Shown: one piece after another, positions 18,556-27,082 of the stretch
How the letters are laid out: the number at the start of each line of letters is the position of its first letter
Position numbering within the stretch: the first letter of the stretch is position 1
Assembly: GCF_003261635.1 (NCBI RefSeq)
Contig: NZ_QFXK01000036.1
Location: 1 to 64,000, forward strand
Source of the DNA: Kribbella monticola
GTDB lineage: Bacteria; Actinomycetota; Actinomycetes; Propionibacteriales; Kribbellaceae
Length of the DNA stretch: 64,000 nucleotides
Reading direction: 5' to 3'
Position numbers and translations under genes: made by a program
The notes under the pieces: generated by a model
The model's input: the letters and a program-made list of their open reading frames with translations, nothing else
Told to the model about the DNA's origin: nothing
The model's database searches: none

Positions 18556-19472
18556 AGATCCACCTCCTTGCGGTTGAGGAAGTACGACAGCGGCAGGACG
18601 ATCGCGGTGACCGCGATGAACAGCACCACGTTGCCGGCGGTCGACAGGCCGTAGAAGCCGGCCTGGTACTGCTTGTAGATCACCGACGCGATGACGTCCG
18701 AGGTGAACCCGGGCCCGCCGCGCGTCATCGCCCAGATCAGCTCGAAGGACCGCAGCCCGCCGATCAGCGACAAGATGATGACCGTGACCGTGGCCGGCCG
18801 CGACAGCGGCAGGACGATCCGGCGGAACGTCTCCCACGAGCTCGCGCCGTCCACCCGGGCGGCCTCCAGGTACTCCCGCGGGATCGAGACGATGCCGGCG
18901 ATGTAGATCAAGGTGGCCAGCCCGACGCCCTTCCAGATGTCGACGGCCGCGACCGACAGCAGCGCGTACTTCGGATCCGTCAGCCAGCCCGGTCCGTCGA
19001 TGCCGAGCGCCGACAGACCCCCGTTGATCAGGCCGTGGTCGGGATTCATCAACACGGTGAAGGTGATACCGACCCCGATGGTGGAGACCAGCACAGGGAA
19101 GAAGACCACCGACCGGAGGTAGCCGCGGGCAACGATCTGCGAGGTGAGCAGTACGGCCAGCAACAACCCCAGAACGACCTTGGAACCCGACGTGACCACG
19201 GCGAAGATCAGCGTGTTGGTGAAGCCCTTGACCAGTTGCGGCTCGGAGAAGAACAGCTTGAAGTTCTCCAGGCCGATGAACTTCGACTCGAACAGGCTCC
19301 AGCGGGTCAGGCTGAAGTACAGCGAGGCGAAGGTCGGGACGATGAACAGGACGCCGTAGATGATCGCCGAAGGCAGGTAGAACCAGTTCGAGTACGGCGT
19401 GTAGGCCTTCGGCGCGGACGCCCGCATCGCCGCGGGCGTCTCGGCACGGGTACGGATCGAGGTCAGCGTCAC
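18552..19472 (-). CDS. MalF-type sugar ABC permease (rhamnoside importer)
   Basis: This is the other membrane subunit of the importer, 306 residues with six segments and coupling loop EAARVDGASSWETFRRIVLPL. The GTG start lies 4 bp after the binding-protein stop, and its end overlaps the next permease by 4 bp. As in the first importer of the window there is no ATPase gene, so a shared ATPase is expected. Confidence 0.92.
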   Translation of the reverse strand: MTLTSIRTRAETPAAMRASAPKAYTPYSNWFYLPSAIIYGVLFIVPTFASLYFSLTRWSLFESKFIGLENFKLFFSEPQLVKGFTNTLIFAVVTSGSKVVLGLLLAVLLTSQIVARGYLRSVVFFPVLVSTIGVGITFTVLMNPDHGLINGGLSALGIDGPGWLTDPKYALLSVAAVDIWKGVGLATLIYIAGIVSIPREYLEAARVDGASSWETFRRIVLPLSRPATVTVIILSLIGGLRSFELIWAMTRGGPGFTSDVIASVIYKQYQAGFYGLSTAGNVVLFIAVTAIVLPLSYFLNRKEVDL

Positions 19473-19476
19473 GACC

Positions 19477-20793
19477 TCACCAGCCCGCCAGCCCGAGCTG
19501 CTGGGCCTGCTTCTTCACGTCTTCGTCGTACCGGGCGGCGCCGTCCTTGGCCTTGCGGATCCCGGAACCCACCTCGACGGTGATCTGCTCCAGCGAGGGG
19601 CCCTTCACCGGCGACACGAACTCCAGCGCAAGGCTCGAGGCGCCCTGTTTGTCGAGGTACGGCTGCATGTCCTTGATCGCCTGCGGTACGTCGGCCGGCA
19701 GCTCGCAGCCCTTCACGGCGTACGGGCCGGTCGGTGCGCCCGCGGCGGTCTGGGACTTGCAGCCGTCCGGGCTGGCGATGAAGGCGAGGAACTTCTTCGC
19801 GGCGTCCAGTTTGGCGCCGGTGGTCGTCTTCGGGATGTAGTTGGCGCCCGGCGTCCACACGGTCAGCCCGTTCTTGCTCGCGTCGTCACCAGGCAGCGCG
19901 AACAGGCCGACGTTCTTCGCGGCGTCGGGGTACGTGGCGACCATGTTGGCGACCACCCCGGACAGGATCGGGTACTGCGCACCCTTGCCCTGGGCAAGCA
20001 TCCGCAGACCGTCCGGCAGTTTCGCCGAGGCGAAGTCCTTGTTCTCGTAGCCGGCGTCGTGCACCGCCTCGGTGTGCTCGAAGCCCTTCAGCGCCGCCGG
20101 TGACGTCGCGTACTTCGCCTGGTTCTTGGTGTACTTGTCGGCGAAGTCCGGTTCGACAGCCGCGACGTTGTGGAAGTCGCCGAGCACGAACAGCTGCGAG
20201 GTCCAGGTCTCGCCGTAGGTCTGGATCACCGGCGGGATCCCGGCGGCCTTGATCTTGGCGCTGTTGGCCATGAACTCGGCCCAGGTCGTCGGCGGCTTGA
20301 GTCCGAGCCGGGTGTAGATCGGGATGTTGTAGAGCACCGCGCCGCCCATGAAGCCGCCGACCGGTACGCCGTACACCTGCCCGTCGGCCGTCACGGTCTT
20401 CTTGAAGTTCTCGTCCAGGTCACCGACGTAGGGCTGGTCGCTGAGCGGGACCAGGTTCTTCTGCGGCGCGATCGCCTGGAACAGCGAGCCGGTGTTGTAG
20501 TTGAACACCTCCGGCATGTCGCCGGTGGACAGCCGGGTCTTGACGATGTTGTCGCCCTCGGTACCGGCCGGGCGGGTCTCGGTCTTGATGGTGATGTCGG
20601 GGTTCTTGGCCGTGAAGTCCTTGACCAACTGCTCGGCCGTCTTGACGTCCTGGTCCTGATTGCCGATCAGGTAACTGATGGTGACCTTGCCGTCGCCTCC
20701 GCTGTCACTGGATCCGAGGCTGCCGGCGCTGCAGCCCGTGAGGGCGAGCAGGCCGATCAGGGCCAAAGCTGTCGATGGTGGGCGGATCGTCAT
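19477..20793 (-). CDS. Sugar ABC substrate-binding lipoprotein (rhamnoside importer)
   Basis: This is an extracellular solute receptor of family 1. The lipobox LALTGC gives a lipidated Cys21, followed by a Ser/Gly linker and the two-lobed domain (VTISYLIGNQDQDVKTAEQLV; VYGVPVGGFMGGAVLYN). A perfect GGAGG lies before the ATG. Placement 20 bp after an alpha-L-rhamnosidase gene suggests rhamnose-containing oligosaccharides as ligands. Confidence 0.92.
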   Translation of the reverse strand: MTIRPPSTALALIGLLALTGCSAGSLGSSDSGGDGKVTISYLIGNQDQDVKTAEQLVKDFTAKNPDITIKTETRPAGTEGDNIVKTRLSTGDMPEVFNYNTGSLFQAIAPQKNLVPLSDQPYVGDLDENFKKTVTADGQVYGVPVGGFMGGAVLYNIPIYTRLGLKPPTTWAEFMANSAKIKAAGIPPVIQTYGETWTSQLFVLGDFHNVAAVEPDFADKYTKNQAKYATSPAALKGFEHTEAVHDAGYENKDFASAKLPDGLRMLAQGKGAQYPILSGVVANMVATYPDAAKNVGLFALPGDDASKNGLTVWTPGANYIPKTTTGAKLDAAKKFLAFIASPDGCKSQTAAGAPTGPYAVKGCELPADVPQAIKDMQPYLDKQGASSLALEFVSPVKGPSLEQITVEVGSGIRKAKDGAARYDEDVKKQAQQLGLAGW

Positions 20794-20813
20794 GATGGGA
20801 CCTCCAGAGACGG

Positions 20814-23603
20814 TTACTGCGTGGCGAGCAAGGAGTCGAGGCGGTTCTGTACGGCGTCGATGTCACCGCTGGCATGCCAGCCGCCGGCGACCTGGACCAG
20901 CGTCGCCGCGGGGGCGTCGAGGTAGCGCTCGAGCCGGCCGGCGAGCTGAGCGTCGTCGGTGATCACACCGGCTTCCACGGCCGTCTCGACGAGGGCGTTC
21001 CAGCTCGCTTCGTGGTCGATGAACTGGCGGATCGTGGCGTCGGCGGGGAGCGCGGCCGGTTCGGCGTACGGATCGTCGACGGTCCACTCGTGGTCTCCGT
21101 GCCGTACCTCGATCGGCTCGTTGCTCCCGGGGAGGTGAACTGTCGCGGTGCTGCCGACCGGCACGGTGACGGCCAGGTGGAAGGAGCCGCCGGTGCGTTT
21201 CCACGCCACCTTGGCTTCGCCGTACGGCGTGAGGTGCCGCGCCGCCGCCCGGGTGAGCTGGGAGGTGGGGAGTGGATGCACCACGATGCTGCTGTAGCCC
21301 GCGGATCCAGGCGCGAGGCCGGCGACCCGGCGGTGCATCCAGTCCGCGACCGCGCCGAGTGCGTAGTGGTTGAACGAGGTCATCTCGCCGGGGTTGATGC
21401 TCCCGTCCGGAAGCATGCTGTCGTAGCGTTCCCAGATCGTCGTCGCGCCCATGGTCACCGCGTAGAGCCACGACGGGCAGCCCGTCTGCAGCAGCAACCG
21501 GTACGCCAGGTCGGGCTCACCGACATCGGCCAACGCGTCGGCCATCAGCGGAGTACCGACGAACCCTGTGCTGATCCGGAAGCCTGCGGTCCGGACGAGA
21601 TCCGCCAAGCGGACTCCAGCTCGCCGACGCTGCTCCTCTGTCGGCAACAGCGCCCACTGCAATGCCATCGCGTACGTCGTAGGTGCATCGCTGAGCACGC
21701 GGCCACCCTCTGTCGCGTACTCCGCTGCGAAGGCCGCGCGCACTCGCGCGGCCAGGTCGGCGTACTCGCGCGAGCTGTCACCAGTCAGCTCGGAGGCTTC
21801 GGCAACGATCTGCGCGGACCTGGCCAAGTGAGCGGTCGCGAGCACGTCGGGATCGGCCTTCGCCCGGAACGGGTTGTCCGGCGGGGCGGCCGGGTCGAGC
21901 CAGTCACCGAACTGGAAACCACCGGTCCACAGGAGATCGTCACCAGCCAGGTCGGTCATTCGGTCCACCCAGGCCCGCATGCTCGGCAGCTGCCGGGCCA
22001 GCAGGTCCAGGTCTCCGGTGCGCTGGTACAGCACCCAGGGCACCACGACCGCCGCGTCACCCCACGCTGCCGTCGACGGCGAGGCGTCCCGCAGTACGTC
22101 GGGAATCACGAACGGGACCGAGCCGTCCTTCTGCTGCTCCGCTGCGAGATCCGCGAGCCAGCTGCCGAGGAAGCCCGCGCTGTCGAACAGGAAGGTCGCG
22201 GTGGGGGAGAAGACCTGGATGTCCCCGGTCCAGCCCAGCCGCTCGTCGCGCTGCGGGCAGTCGGTGGGCACGTCGACGAAGTTGCCGCGCATCCCCCAGA
22301 CGACGTTCTCGTGGAAGCGGTCGAGCATCTCGTCGGACGACTCGAACCAGCCCGTACGGCGAAGGTCGGAGCTGATCACGACCGCCTCGAGGTCACCAGC
22401 CGCGAGGTCGGGTACGCCGGTGACCTCGGCGTACCGGAAGCCGTGGAACGTCAGCTCTGCTTCGAGAACGGTCTCGTCGGGGCCGGCCAGGACGAACGAG
22501 TCGGTCGCCTTGGCGGTGCGCAGCGGACGGACGCCGAGCTCGTCGTTCTCGAGCACCTCGGCGTGCCGGATGACGATCTCGTCGCCCGCACTCGCGCCCC
22601 GGACCGTCAGCCGGACGTGGCCGACGAGGTTCTGACCGAAGTCGACGAGCGTCTTGCCGGCCGGTGAGGTCCAGATCTTCTGCGCAGGCAGGATTTCGAC
22701 GATGCGGACCGGTGGGCCGTCCGGTGCGACGAGCAGCGTGAGGTCGGCGTCGAGGACGTCGACAGGGGTCGGATCGGCCGGCTGATGGGTGAGGTCGACG
22801 CGCTGGCCGTCATACAGGTCATCGGCAACGATCTGGCTCTCGCGGGCCGTCCAGCTGCCATCGGTGGCGAGCGTGTGGACGGTGCCGTCGGCGGTGGTCA
22901 CCTCGAGCTGGGCGAGGACGGCCAGCCGGTCGCCGTACACGGCTCGCTGGTTGTGGAAGCCGAGGCGGCCGCGGTACCAGCCGTTGCCCAGCAGGAAGTC
23001 GAGCTGGTTCGTGCCCGGCCGGACGAGGTCGGTGACGTCGTGGGTCTGGTAGCGCAGGCGGTGCTGGTAGGCGGTCCAGCCGGGGGCGAGGTGCTCGTCG
23101 CCGACGCGCCGGCCGTTGAGTTCGGGGACGTAGACGCCGTGAGCGGTGGCGTAGAGGCGCGCCTGCACGATGTTGTCCGGCAGGTCGACGCTGCCGCCGA
23201 CGATCGGGGCGGGGGAGCCGATGGCGCCGATCTCGCGCGGGGTGACGAAGCGGGCGGTCCAGTCGCCGGGCGACAACAGACCTGCCTCGACGACGGCCGG
23301 CTCACTCCAGTCGCTCCAGTCGTCGCCGCCGCGGACGCGGATCCGCACCTGCGCCGACTCCCGGGAGCCGAGCGGGTGGCTCGGCCAGGGCACCAGCACC
23401 TGGTCGGCGGAGCTGATGGCGTGCTTGGTCTGCGGTACGCCGGGGCGGGTGATCTCGATCTCGTAGCCGGACTGGGTGTAGTCGGGGTCCGCGGCCGGCA
23501 CCTGCCAGGACAGGCGGGGCGAGCCGGTCCCGAGGCCGAGAACGGGCCCGTCGTCGGTGCGATGCTCGAAGCGGACAAGGACGGGTGCGGCAGGACGCTG
23601 CAT
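20814..23603 (-). CDS. Alpha-L-rhamnosidase, GH78
   Basis: This inverting glycosidase removes terminal L-rhamnose from glycosides and pectic or plant-derived glycans. At 929 residues it has the usual order: N-terminal beta domains (about 1-320), a rhamnosidase beta-sandwich, then the six-hairpin catalytic domain with the family block PTDCPQRDERLGWTGDI and WGDAAVVVPW, and a C-terminal beta domain. There is no signal peptide, so hydrolysis follows import. The start at 23603 has GGGAG upstream; an ATG at 23630 overlaps the operator-like motif. It is the first gene of an operon with binding protein and two permeases. Confidence 0.93.
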   Translation of the reverse strand: MQRPAAPVLVRFEHRTDDGPVLGLGTGSPRLSWQVPAADPDYTQSGYEIEITRPGVPQTKHAISSADQVLVPWPSHPLGSRESAQVRIRVRGGDDWSDWSEPAVVEAGLLSPGDWTARFVTPREIGAIGSPAPIVGGSVDLPDNIVQARLYATAHGVYVPELNGRRVGDEHLAPGWTAYQHRLRYQTHDVTDLVRPGTNQLDFLLGNGWYRGRLGFHNQRAVYGDRLAVLAQLEVTTADGTVHTLATDGSWTARESQIVADDLYDGQRVDLTHQPADPTPVDVLDADLTLLVAPDGPPVRIVEILPAQKIWTSPAGKTLVDFGQNLVGHVRLTVRGASAGDEIVIRHAEVLENDELGVRPLRTAKATDSFVLAGPDETVLEAELTFHGFRYAEVTGVPDLAAGDLEAVVISSDLRRTGWFESSDEMLDRFHENVVWGMRGNFVDVPTDCPQRDERLGWTGDIQVFSPTATFLFDSAGFLGSWLADLAAEQQKDGSVPFVIPDVLRDASPSTAAWGDAAVVVPWVLYQRTGDLDLLARQLPSMRAWVDRMTDLAGDDLLWTGGFQFGDWLDPAAPPDNPFRAKADPDVLATAHLARSAQIVAEASELTGDSSREYADLAARVRAAFAAEYATEGGRVLSDAPTTYAMALQWALLPTEEQRRRAGVRLADLVRTAGFRISTGFVGTPLMADALADVGEPDLAYRLLLQTGCPSWLYAVTMGATTIWERYDSMLPDGSINPGEMTSFNHYALGAVADWMHRRVAGLAPGSAGYSSIVVHPLPTSQLTRAAARHLTPYGEAKVAWKRTGGSFHLAVTVPVGSTATVHLPGSNEPIEVRHGDHEWTVDDPYAEPAALPADATIRQFIDHEASWNALVETAVEAGVITDDAQLAGRLERYLDAPAATLVQVAGGWHASGDIDAVQNRLDSLLATQ

Positions 23604-23617
23604 GGACACTCCCGGTA

Positions 23618-23629
23618 TGAAACGATTCA
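23618..23629. promoter_or_regulatory. Operator-like TGAAACGATTCA before rhamnosidase operon
   Basis: An AT-rich, nearly palindromic 12-mer lies 15 bp before the rhamnosidase start in the divergent region shared with the AraC gene. It resembles LacI-type operators centred on CG; binding by the divergent AraC protein is the other possibility. Confidence 0.4.
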
Positions 23630-23783
23630 TTCAAGGGCTGTCGAAGGGCTGGGTCAAGATTTTCGGAGGGGGTGGCGGGAAGGATTCGCCTGCCCCCGAT
23701 CTTGCGGCGGGTCCGCGGCCGGGGATAGTCCGCAGTGCACCCGACCTAGCACAAAATGCACTTTGGCCCCTATCGTGCGGTTG

Positions 23784-24659
23784 ATGGAGGAGCCACCGGT
23801 CGAGACCAGACGGACCCTGGTCCATCTCGTCGACGGGGCGCTGGCGTTCGCCGGTCGCTATGTCCACGAGGGCATGCACCCGGTCCACACGCACAGCTTC
23901 TTCGAGGTCGTCGTGGTGCTCGGCGGGCGCGGCGCGCACAACTGCCTGGCGGCTCGTCAGGAGTTGCAGGTCGGTGACGTGCTCCTGCTCCGGCCGGGGG
24001 TGTGGCACGGGTACGAGGACTGCGAAGGGCTGCAGATCTACAACTGCTGCTTCTCCGCCGACCTGCTGCGTCGCGAGCTCGCCTGGACGCGCGAGGACCC
24101 GCTGCTCGGGCACCTGCTATGGACCTTGCCGTACACGGCCGAGCGCCGCGGCGTACTGGCCACTCGGCTGGATCCCGATGCGCTGGCCGAGTGCGTGCGA
24201 CACCTCGACGGCCTGGAGGATCTACGGCACCGGCCGGCGAATCTGCACCACGGCGACATCATCGGCTGGCTGTCGCTGTTCCTGAGTCGACTCGCCCGGG
24301 CAGCCGGTGACGGCCGGGTCAGCACGGGGCAGCTGCACCCCGCGGTACTGGTTGCGTTGCAGTTGATGGAGGCGCGGCCGGCGTACCAGTGGACGTTGAC
24401 GGAGCTGGCGCTGGAGTTGCATCTCGCGCCCGGCTATCTGGTCCGGATCTTCAAGGCGGCGACCGGGTTGCCACCGATGGCGTACCTGTCCAGGTTCCGC
24501 GCCGAACTGGCGGCCGACCGGCTGCTGCACACCGACGAGCCGATCAACCGGATCGGCGAATCGGTCGGCTGGCCCGACCAGAACCACTTCGCCCGCCGCT
24601 TCAAGTCCCACTACGGCCTCAGCGCCACCAACTACCGGTCCCGCTTCACCCGCGTCTGA
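23784..24659 (+). CDS. AraC-family regulator of the rhamnoside operon
   Basis: The N-terminal cupin-like sensor has the metal/ligand-type HPVHTHSFFEVVVVLGGRG (about residues 31-49), and the C-terminal AraC DNA-binding domain carries WTLTELALELHLAPGYLVRIF and INRIGESVGWPDQNHFARRF. RhaR/RhaS-like regulators control rhamnose genes in other bacteria; the divergent position supports that role. The ATG at 23784 starts MEEPPVETRR; upstream in-frame codons belong to the antisense of the rhamnosidase gene. Its last 28 bp overlap the end of the converging TetR gene. Confidence 0.9.
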   Translation: MEEPPVETRRTLVHLVDGALAFAGRYVHEGMHPVHTHSFFEVVVVLGGRGAHNCLAARQELQVGDVLLLRPGVWHGYEDCEGLQIYNCCFSADLLRRELAWTREDPLLGHLLWTLPYTAERRGVLATRLDPDALAECVRHLDGLEDLRHRPANLHHGDIIGWLSLFLSRLARAAGDGRVSTGQLHPAVLVALQLMEARPAYQWTLTELALELHLAPGYLVRIFKAATGLPPMAYLSRFRAELAADRLLHTDEPINRIGESVGWPDQNHFARRFKSHYGLSATNYRSRFTRV

Positions 24660-25330
24660 ATCAGCACTTCGAGCCCGTCGAGGATCCGGTCGAGCCCGAA
24701 GCTGAAGCCCTGGTTCTCGCTGCCTTCGAGTGAGGTCATCGCGGCGGCCAGCGACGGGAAGCGCTCTGGATCGGCGGCGATCATCGTGGCGAACGCGGTG
24801 GTGACCGTCTCCTCGGTGAGGCCGGTCGAACCGCCGGGCATCGAAACGGTCTGCAGCGCGAGGGTGCGGACGTGTCCGGACAGGACCAGGATCGAGTCGA
24901 ACTGCTCGCCGCCGGTCAGGGCGGTGCCCGCCAGCGCCTGTAGCCCGCGGTCAAGCCAGGCAGCTTCGTTCGGGCCGATCGGACGGCGGCCGATGGTGGA
25001 CAGCAGCAGCCACGGGTGCTTGCTGAAGCCCTGGAAGAGGTCCGTCGACCAGGCGTGCAGAGCGTCGCGCCAAGTCAGGCCGGGGTGCTCCGGCGGAGTC
25101 CCCATGGCCAGGTCGCTCATCACCGCGATCAGCTCGGCCTTGCCGGGGACGTAGCGGTAGAGCGCCATCTTCGTGACCGGCAACTCGGCTGCAATCCGTT
25201 GCATGGACACGGCATCCAGGCCCTCGGCGTCGGCGATCCGGATGGACGCCTCGGCGATACCGCTCAAGGTGACCGCCGGCTTGGGCCCCCGGCTCGGTGG
25301 CTGGGGGGTGCTCCAGAGCAGTTCCGTCAT
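24632..25330 (-). CDS. TetR-family repressor
   Basis: It has an N-terminal helix-turn-helix (SIRIADAEGLDAVSMQRIAAE, then PVTKMALYRYVPGKAELIAVM) and a TetR_C-like ligand domain (about residues 95-230). It lies divergently from an FAD monooxygenase with a shared palindrome between them, the usual layout of a repressor sensing a monooxygenase substrate. The ATG at 25330 has GGAAGG upstream. The last 28 bp overlap the 3' end of the converging AraC gene. Confidence 0.9.
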   Translation of the reverse strand: MTELLWSTPQPPSRGPKPAVTLSGIAEASIRIADAEGLDAVSMQRIAAELPVTKMALYRYVPGKAELIAVMSDLAMGTPPEHPGLTWRDALHAWSTDLFQGFSKHPWLLLSTIGRRPIGPNEAAWLDRGLQALAGTALTGGEQFDSILVLSGHVRTLALQTVSMPGGSTGLTEETVTTAFATMIAADPERFPSLAAAMTSLEGSENQGFSFGLDRILDGLEVLIQTRVKRDR

Positions 25331-25377
25331 CGTCGTCCTTCCGTTTCCGACCGAACTGTGTCTACCATACACTTTAT

Positions 25378-25394
25378 TGTGTCCGCCGGACACA
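25378..25394. promoter_or_regulatory. TetR operator TGTGTC-N5-GACACA
   Basis: A 17-bp palindrome with 7-bp arms around GCC lies in the 78-bp region between the divergent TetR and monooxygenase genes, ending 14 bp before the monooxygenase GTG. An AT-rich stretch (CATACACTTTATTG) next to it probably holds the overlapping promoters. It is likely bound by the TetR protein at 24632-25330. Confidence 0.7.
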
Positions 25395-25408
25395 GATTGG
25401 AGTTCGCA

Positions 25409-26656
25409 GTGAAGGTACTGGTATCGGGTGCGAGTGTCGCGGGGCCGTCGGTGGCGCTGTGGCTGGGCCGGTGTGGCCATCAGGTGACGGTGGTGGAGAT
25501 CGCGCCGGCCTTGCGCGGCGGTGGTTACGCGGTGGACTTCCGGGGTGAGGTGAACAAGGCCGTGCTGGCCAAGATGGGCGTGCTGGACGACCTGCGGGCG
25601 GCGCAGACGGGCGGGACGGCGATGCGGTTCGTCGACGCGTCGGACCGGCAGCTGATGCGGCTGCCGGTGGAGTTCGCGGGCGGGGAGTTGGAGGTATTGC
25701 GGGCAGACCTGTCGCGGATCTTGTTCGAGCACAGTCGCGACGTCGCGGAGTACCGGTTCGGTGACTCGATCGCGAACCTGGCCGAACATGCTCAGGGAGT
25801 GGACGTGCGCTTCAGGAGTGGCATCGAGGAGACGTACGACCTGGTGATCGGTGCGGACGGGATGCATTCCGCGGTACGCCGGTTGGCATTCCAGACGGCG
25901 GCCGTGACCGAGCGGCATCTCGGGTACTACGTCGCCGGGTGGGAGGTGCCGAACACGTGGGGCCTGACCGGCGACAGCTTGCTCTACAACGTGCCGGGGA
26001 AGCTCGCCAGTGTCGGGGCCGATCGCCGCGATCCTGGGCTCGCGCAGACCTTGTTCGTCTTCAAGTCGCCTGTGCTGAGCTACCGACGGAATGATCTGGA
26101 CGAACAGAAGGCGATCCTGCGGCGCGTGTTCGGCGGGCTCGGCTGGCGGGTGCCGGAGCTGCTCGATGCGTTGCCGGCGGCAACGGAGCTGTACTTCGAC
26201 GCGATCGGGCGGGTCCACGTGGATCGCTGGTCGACAGGGCGGACGGTTCTGCTCGGCGACGCCGGTTACGGCGCGACCTTCGGTGCACTGGGGACCGGCA
26301 CTGCGGTTGTCGGCGCATATGTGTTGGCGGGGGAGCTGGCGGCTGCTGATGGCGACTACGCGGCCGCGTTCGCGCGGTACGAGGCTCGGCTGCGCAAGGC
26401 GGTGCACGCAACGCAGGACGGAAGCCGGGCCGGTCAGTTCATGGCACCCGCGAGCCGATTCGGGATCACCGCTCGCAACCGGATGCTCAGCACCCGCTTC
26501 TTCCTCGACCAGATGCTGAAGATGGCTCAGCGGATGAGCAATCTGATCGACCTTCCGGCGTACCCGGAGCTGGATCAGCTCAGCAGCGGGAGCTTGTGCA
26601 GGAACGACTCCCAGGAGTCGGGGAACCAGGAAGGGACGCCCAGGACTGCGAGGTAG
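25409..26656 (+). CDS. FAD-dependent monooxygenase
   Basis: This group A flavoprotein monooxygenase is of the kind that hydroxylates aromatic or polycyclic compounds, including some antibiotics. The dinucleotide-binding motif is GASVAGPS, the NAD(P)H/FAD DG motif lies in VIGADGMHSAVRR, and the GD motif in VLLGDAGYGATFGALGTGTAVV. The GTG at 25409 is preceded by TTGGAG. Regulation by the divergent TetR repressor is likely. The last 82 bp overlap, in antisense, the end of the PGPGW-protein gene; the final 25 or so residues are low in hydrophobics and may be a run-on tail. Confidence 0.9.
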   Translation: MKVLVSGASVAGPSVALWLGRCGHQVTVVEIAPALRGGGYAVDFRGEVNKAVLAKMGVLDDLRAAQTGGTAMRFVDASDRQLMRLPVEFAGGELEVLRADLSRILFEHSRDVAEYRFGDSIANLAEHAQGVDVRFRSGIEETYDLVIGADGMHSAVRRLAFQTAAVTERHLGYYVAGWEVPNTWGLTGDSLLYNVPGKLASVGADRRDPGLAQTLFVFKSPVLSYRRNDLDEQKAILRRVFGGLGWRVPELLDALPAATELYFDAIGRVHVDRWSTGRTVLLGDAGYGATFGALGTGTAVVGAYVLAGELAAADGDYAAAFARYEARLRKAVHATQDGSRAGQFMAPASRFGITARNRMLSTRFFLDQMLKMAQRMSNLIDLPAYPELDQLSSGSLCRNDSQESGNQEGTPRTAR

Positions 26657-27039
26657 AGCCAGATGGCGACAACGACGCAGAGGAACAGGGCGAGGGTGCC
26701 GAGGGCTTTCAGCCAGGCCGGCTGGCGGCCGGTCCAGGCGGTAAGTTGTTTGACCCAGTCCTTGACCTTGAGCAGGACGCGCTGGGCCCATTCGAACTCG
26801 CTGGCCAGGACTGCGAGGCCGGCGATGAACAGCGGGATACCGCCGGGACCGGGCAACCAGCCGGTCAGCGGCGCCGCGATGATCAGCAGGCTGCCGAGGA
26901 CACCGACCCCGATCCGGTAGAACAGCAGCTTGCGCGGGTTCGCACGGATCTTGCGCCGCCACTCCCAGCGATCGTCCTGGGCGTCCAGCGTGATGTTGTC
27001 GTCCGTGCGGTCCGGACTGGTCTGCTCGGCCACATCCAA
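26575..27039 (-). CDS. PGPGW-domain membrane protein (TIGR02611-like)
   Basis: This small integral membrane protein of 154 residues has an acidic N-terminus (about 1-35), two adjacent hydrophobic segments around WLPGPGGIPLFIAGLAVLASEFEWA (the PGPGW signature), and a third segment (about 112-135). The function of the family is unknown. It converges with the monooxygenase and overlaps it by 82 bp at the 3' ends. Confidence 0.85.
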   Translation of the reverse strand: MDVAEQTSPDRTDDNITLDAQDDRWEWRRKIRANPRKLLFYRIGVGVLGSLLIIAAPLTGWLPGPGGIPLFIAGLAVLASEFEWAQRVLLKVKDWVKQLTAWTGRQPAWLKALGTLALFLCVVVAIWLYLAVLGVPSWFPDSWESFLHKLPLLS

Positions 27040-27082
27040 AGCCTACGTGGTCAGGGGAGTAGCTCCACGTAAGCAAGCCGGC

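Noticed and set aside
20874..22667. 597-codon open frame on the plus strand
   Set aside because: Antisense shadow of the GH78 gene.
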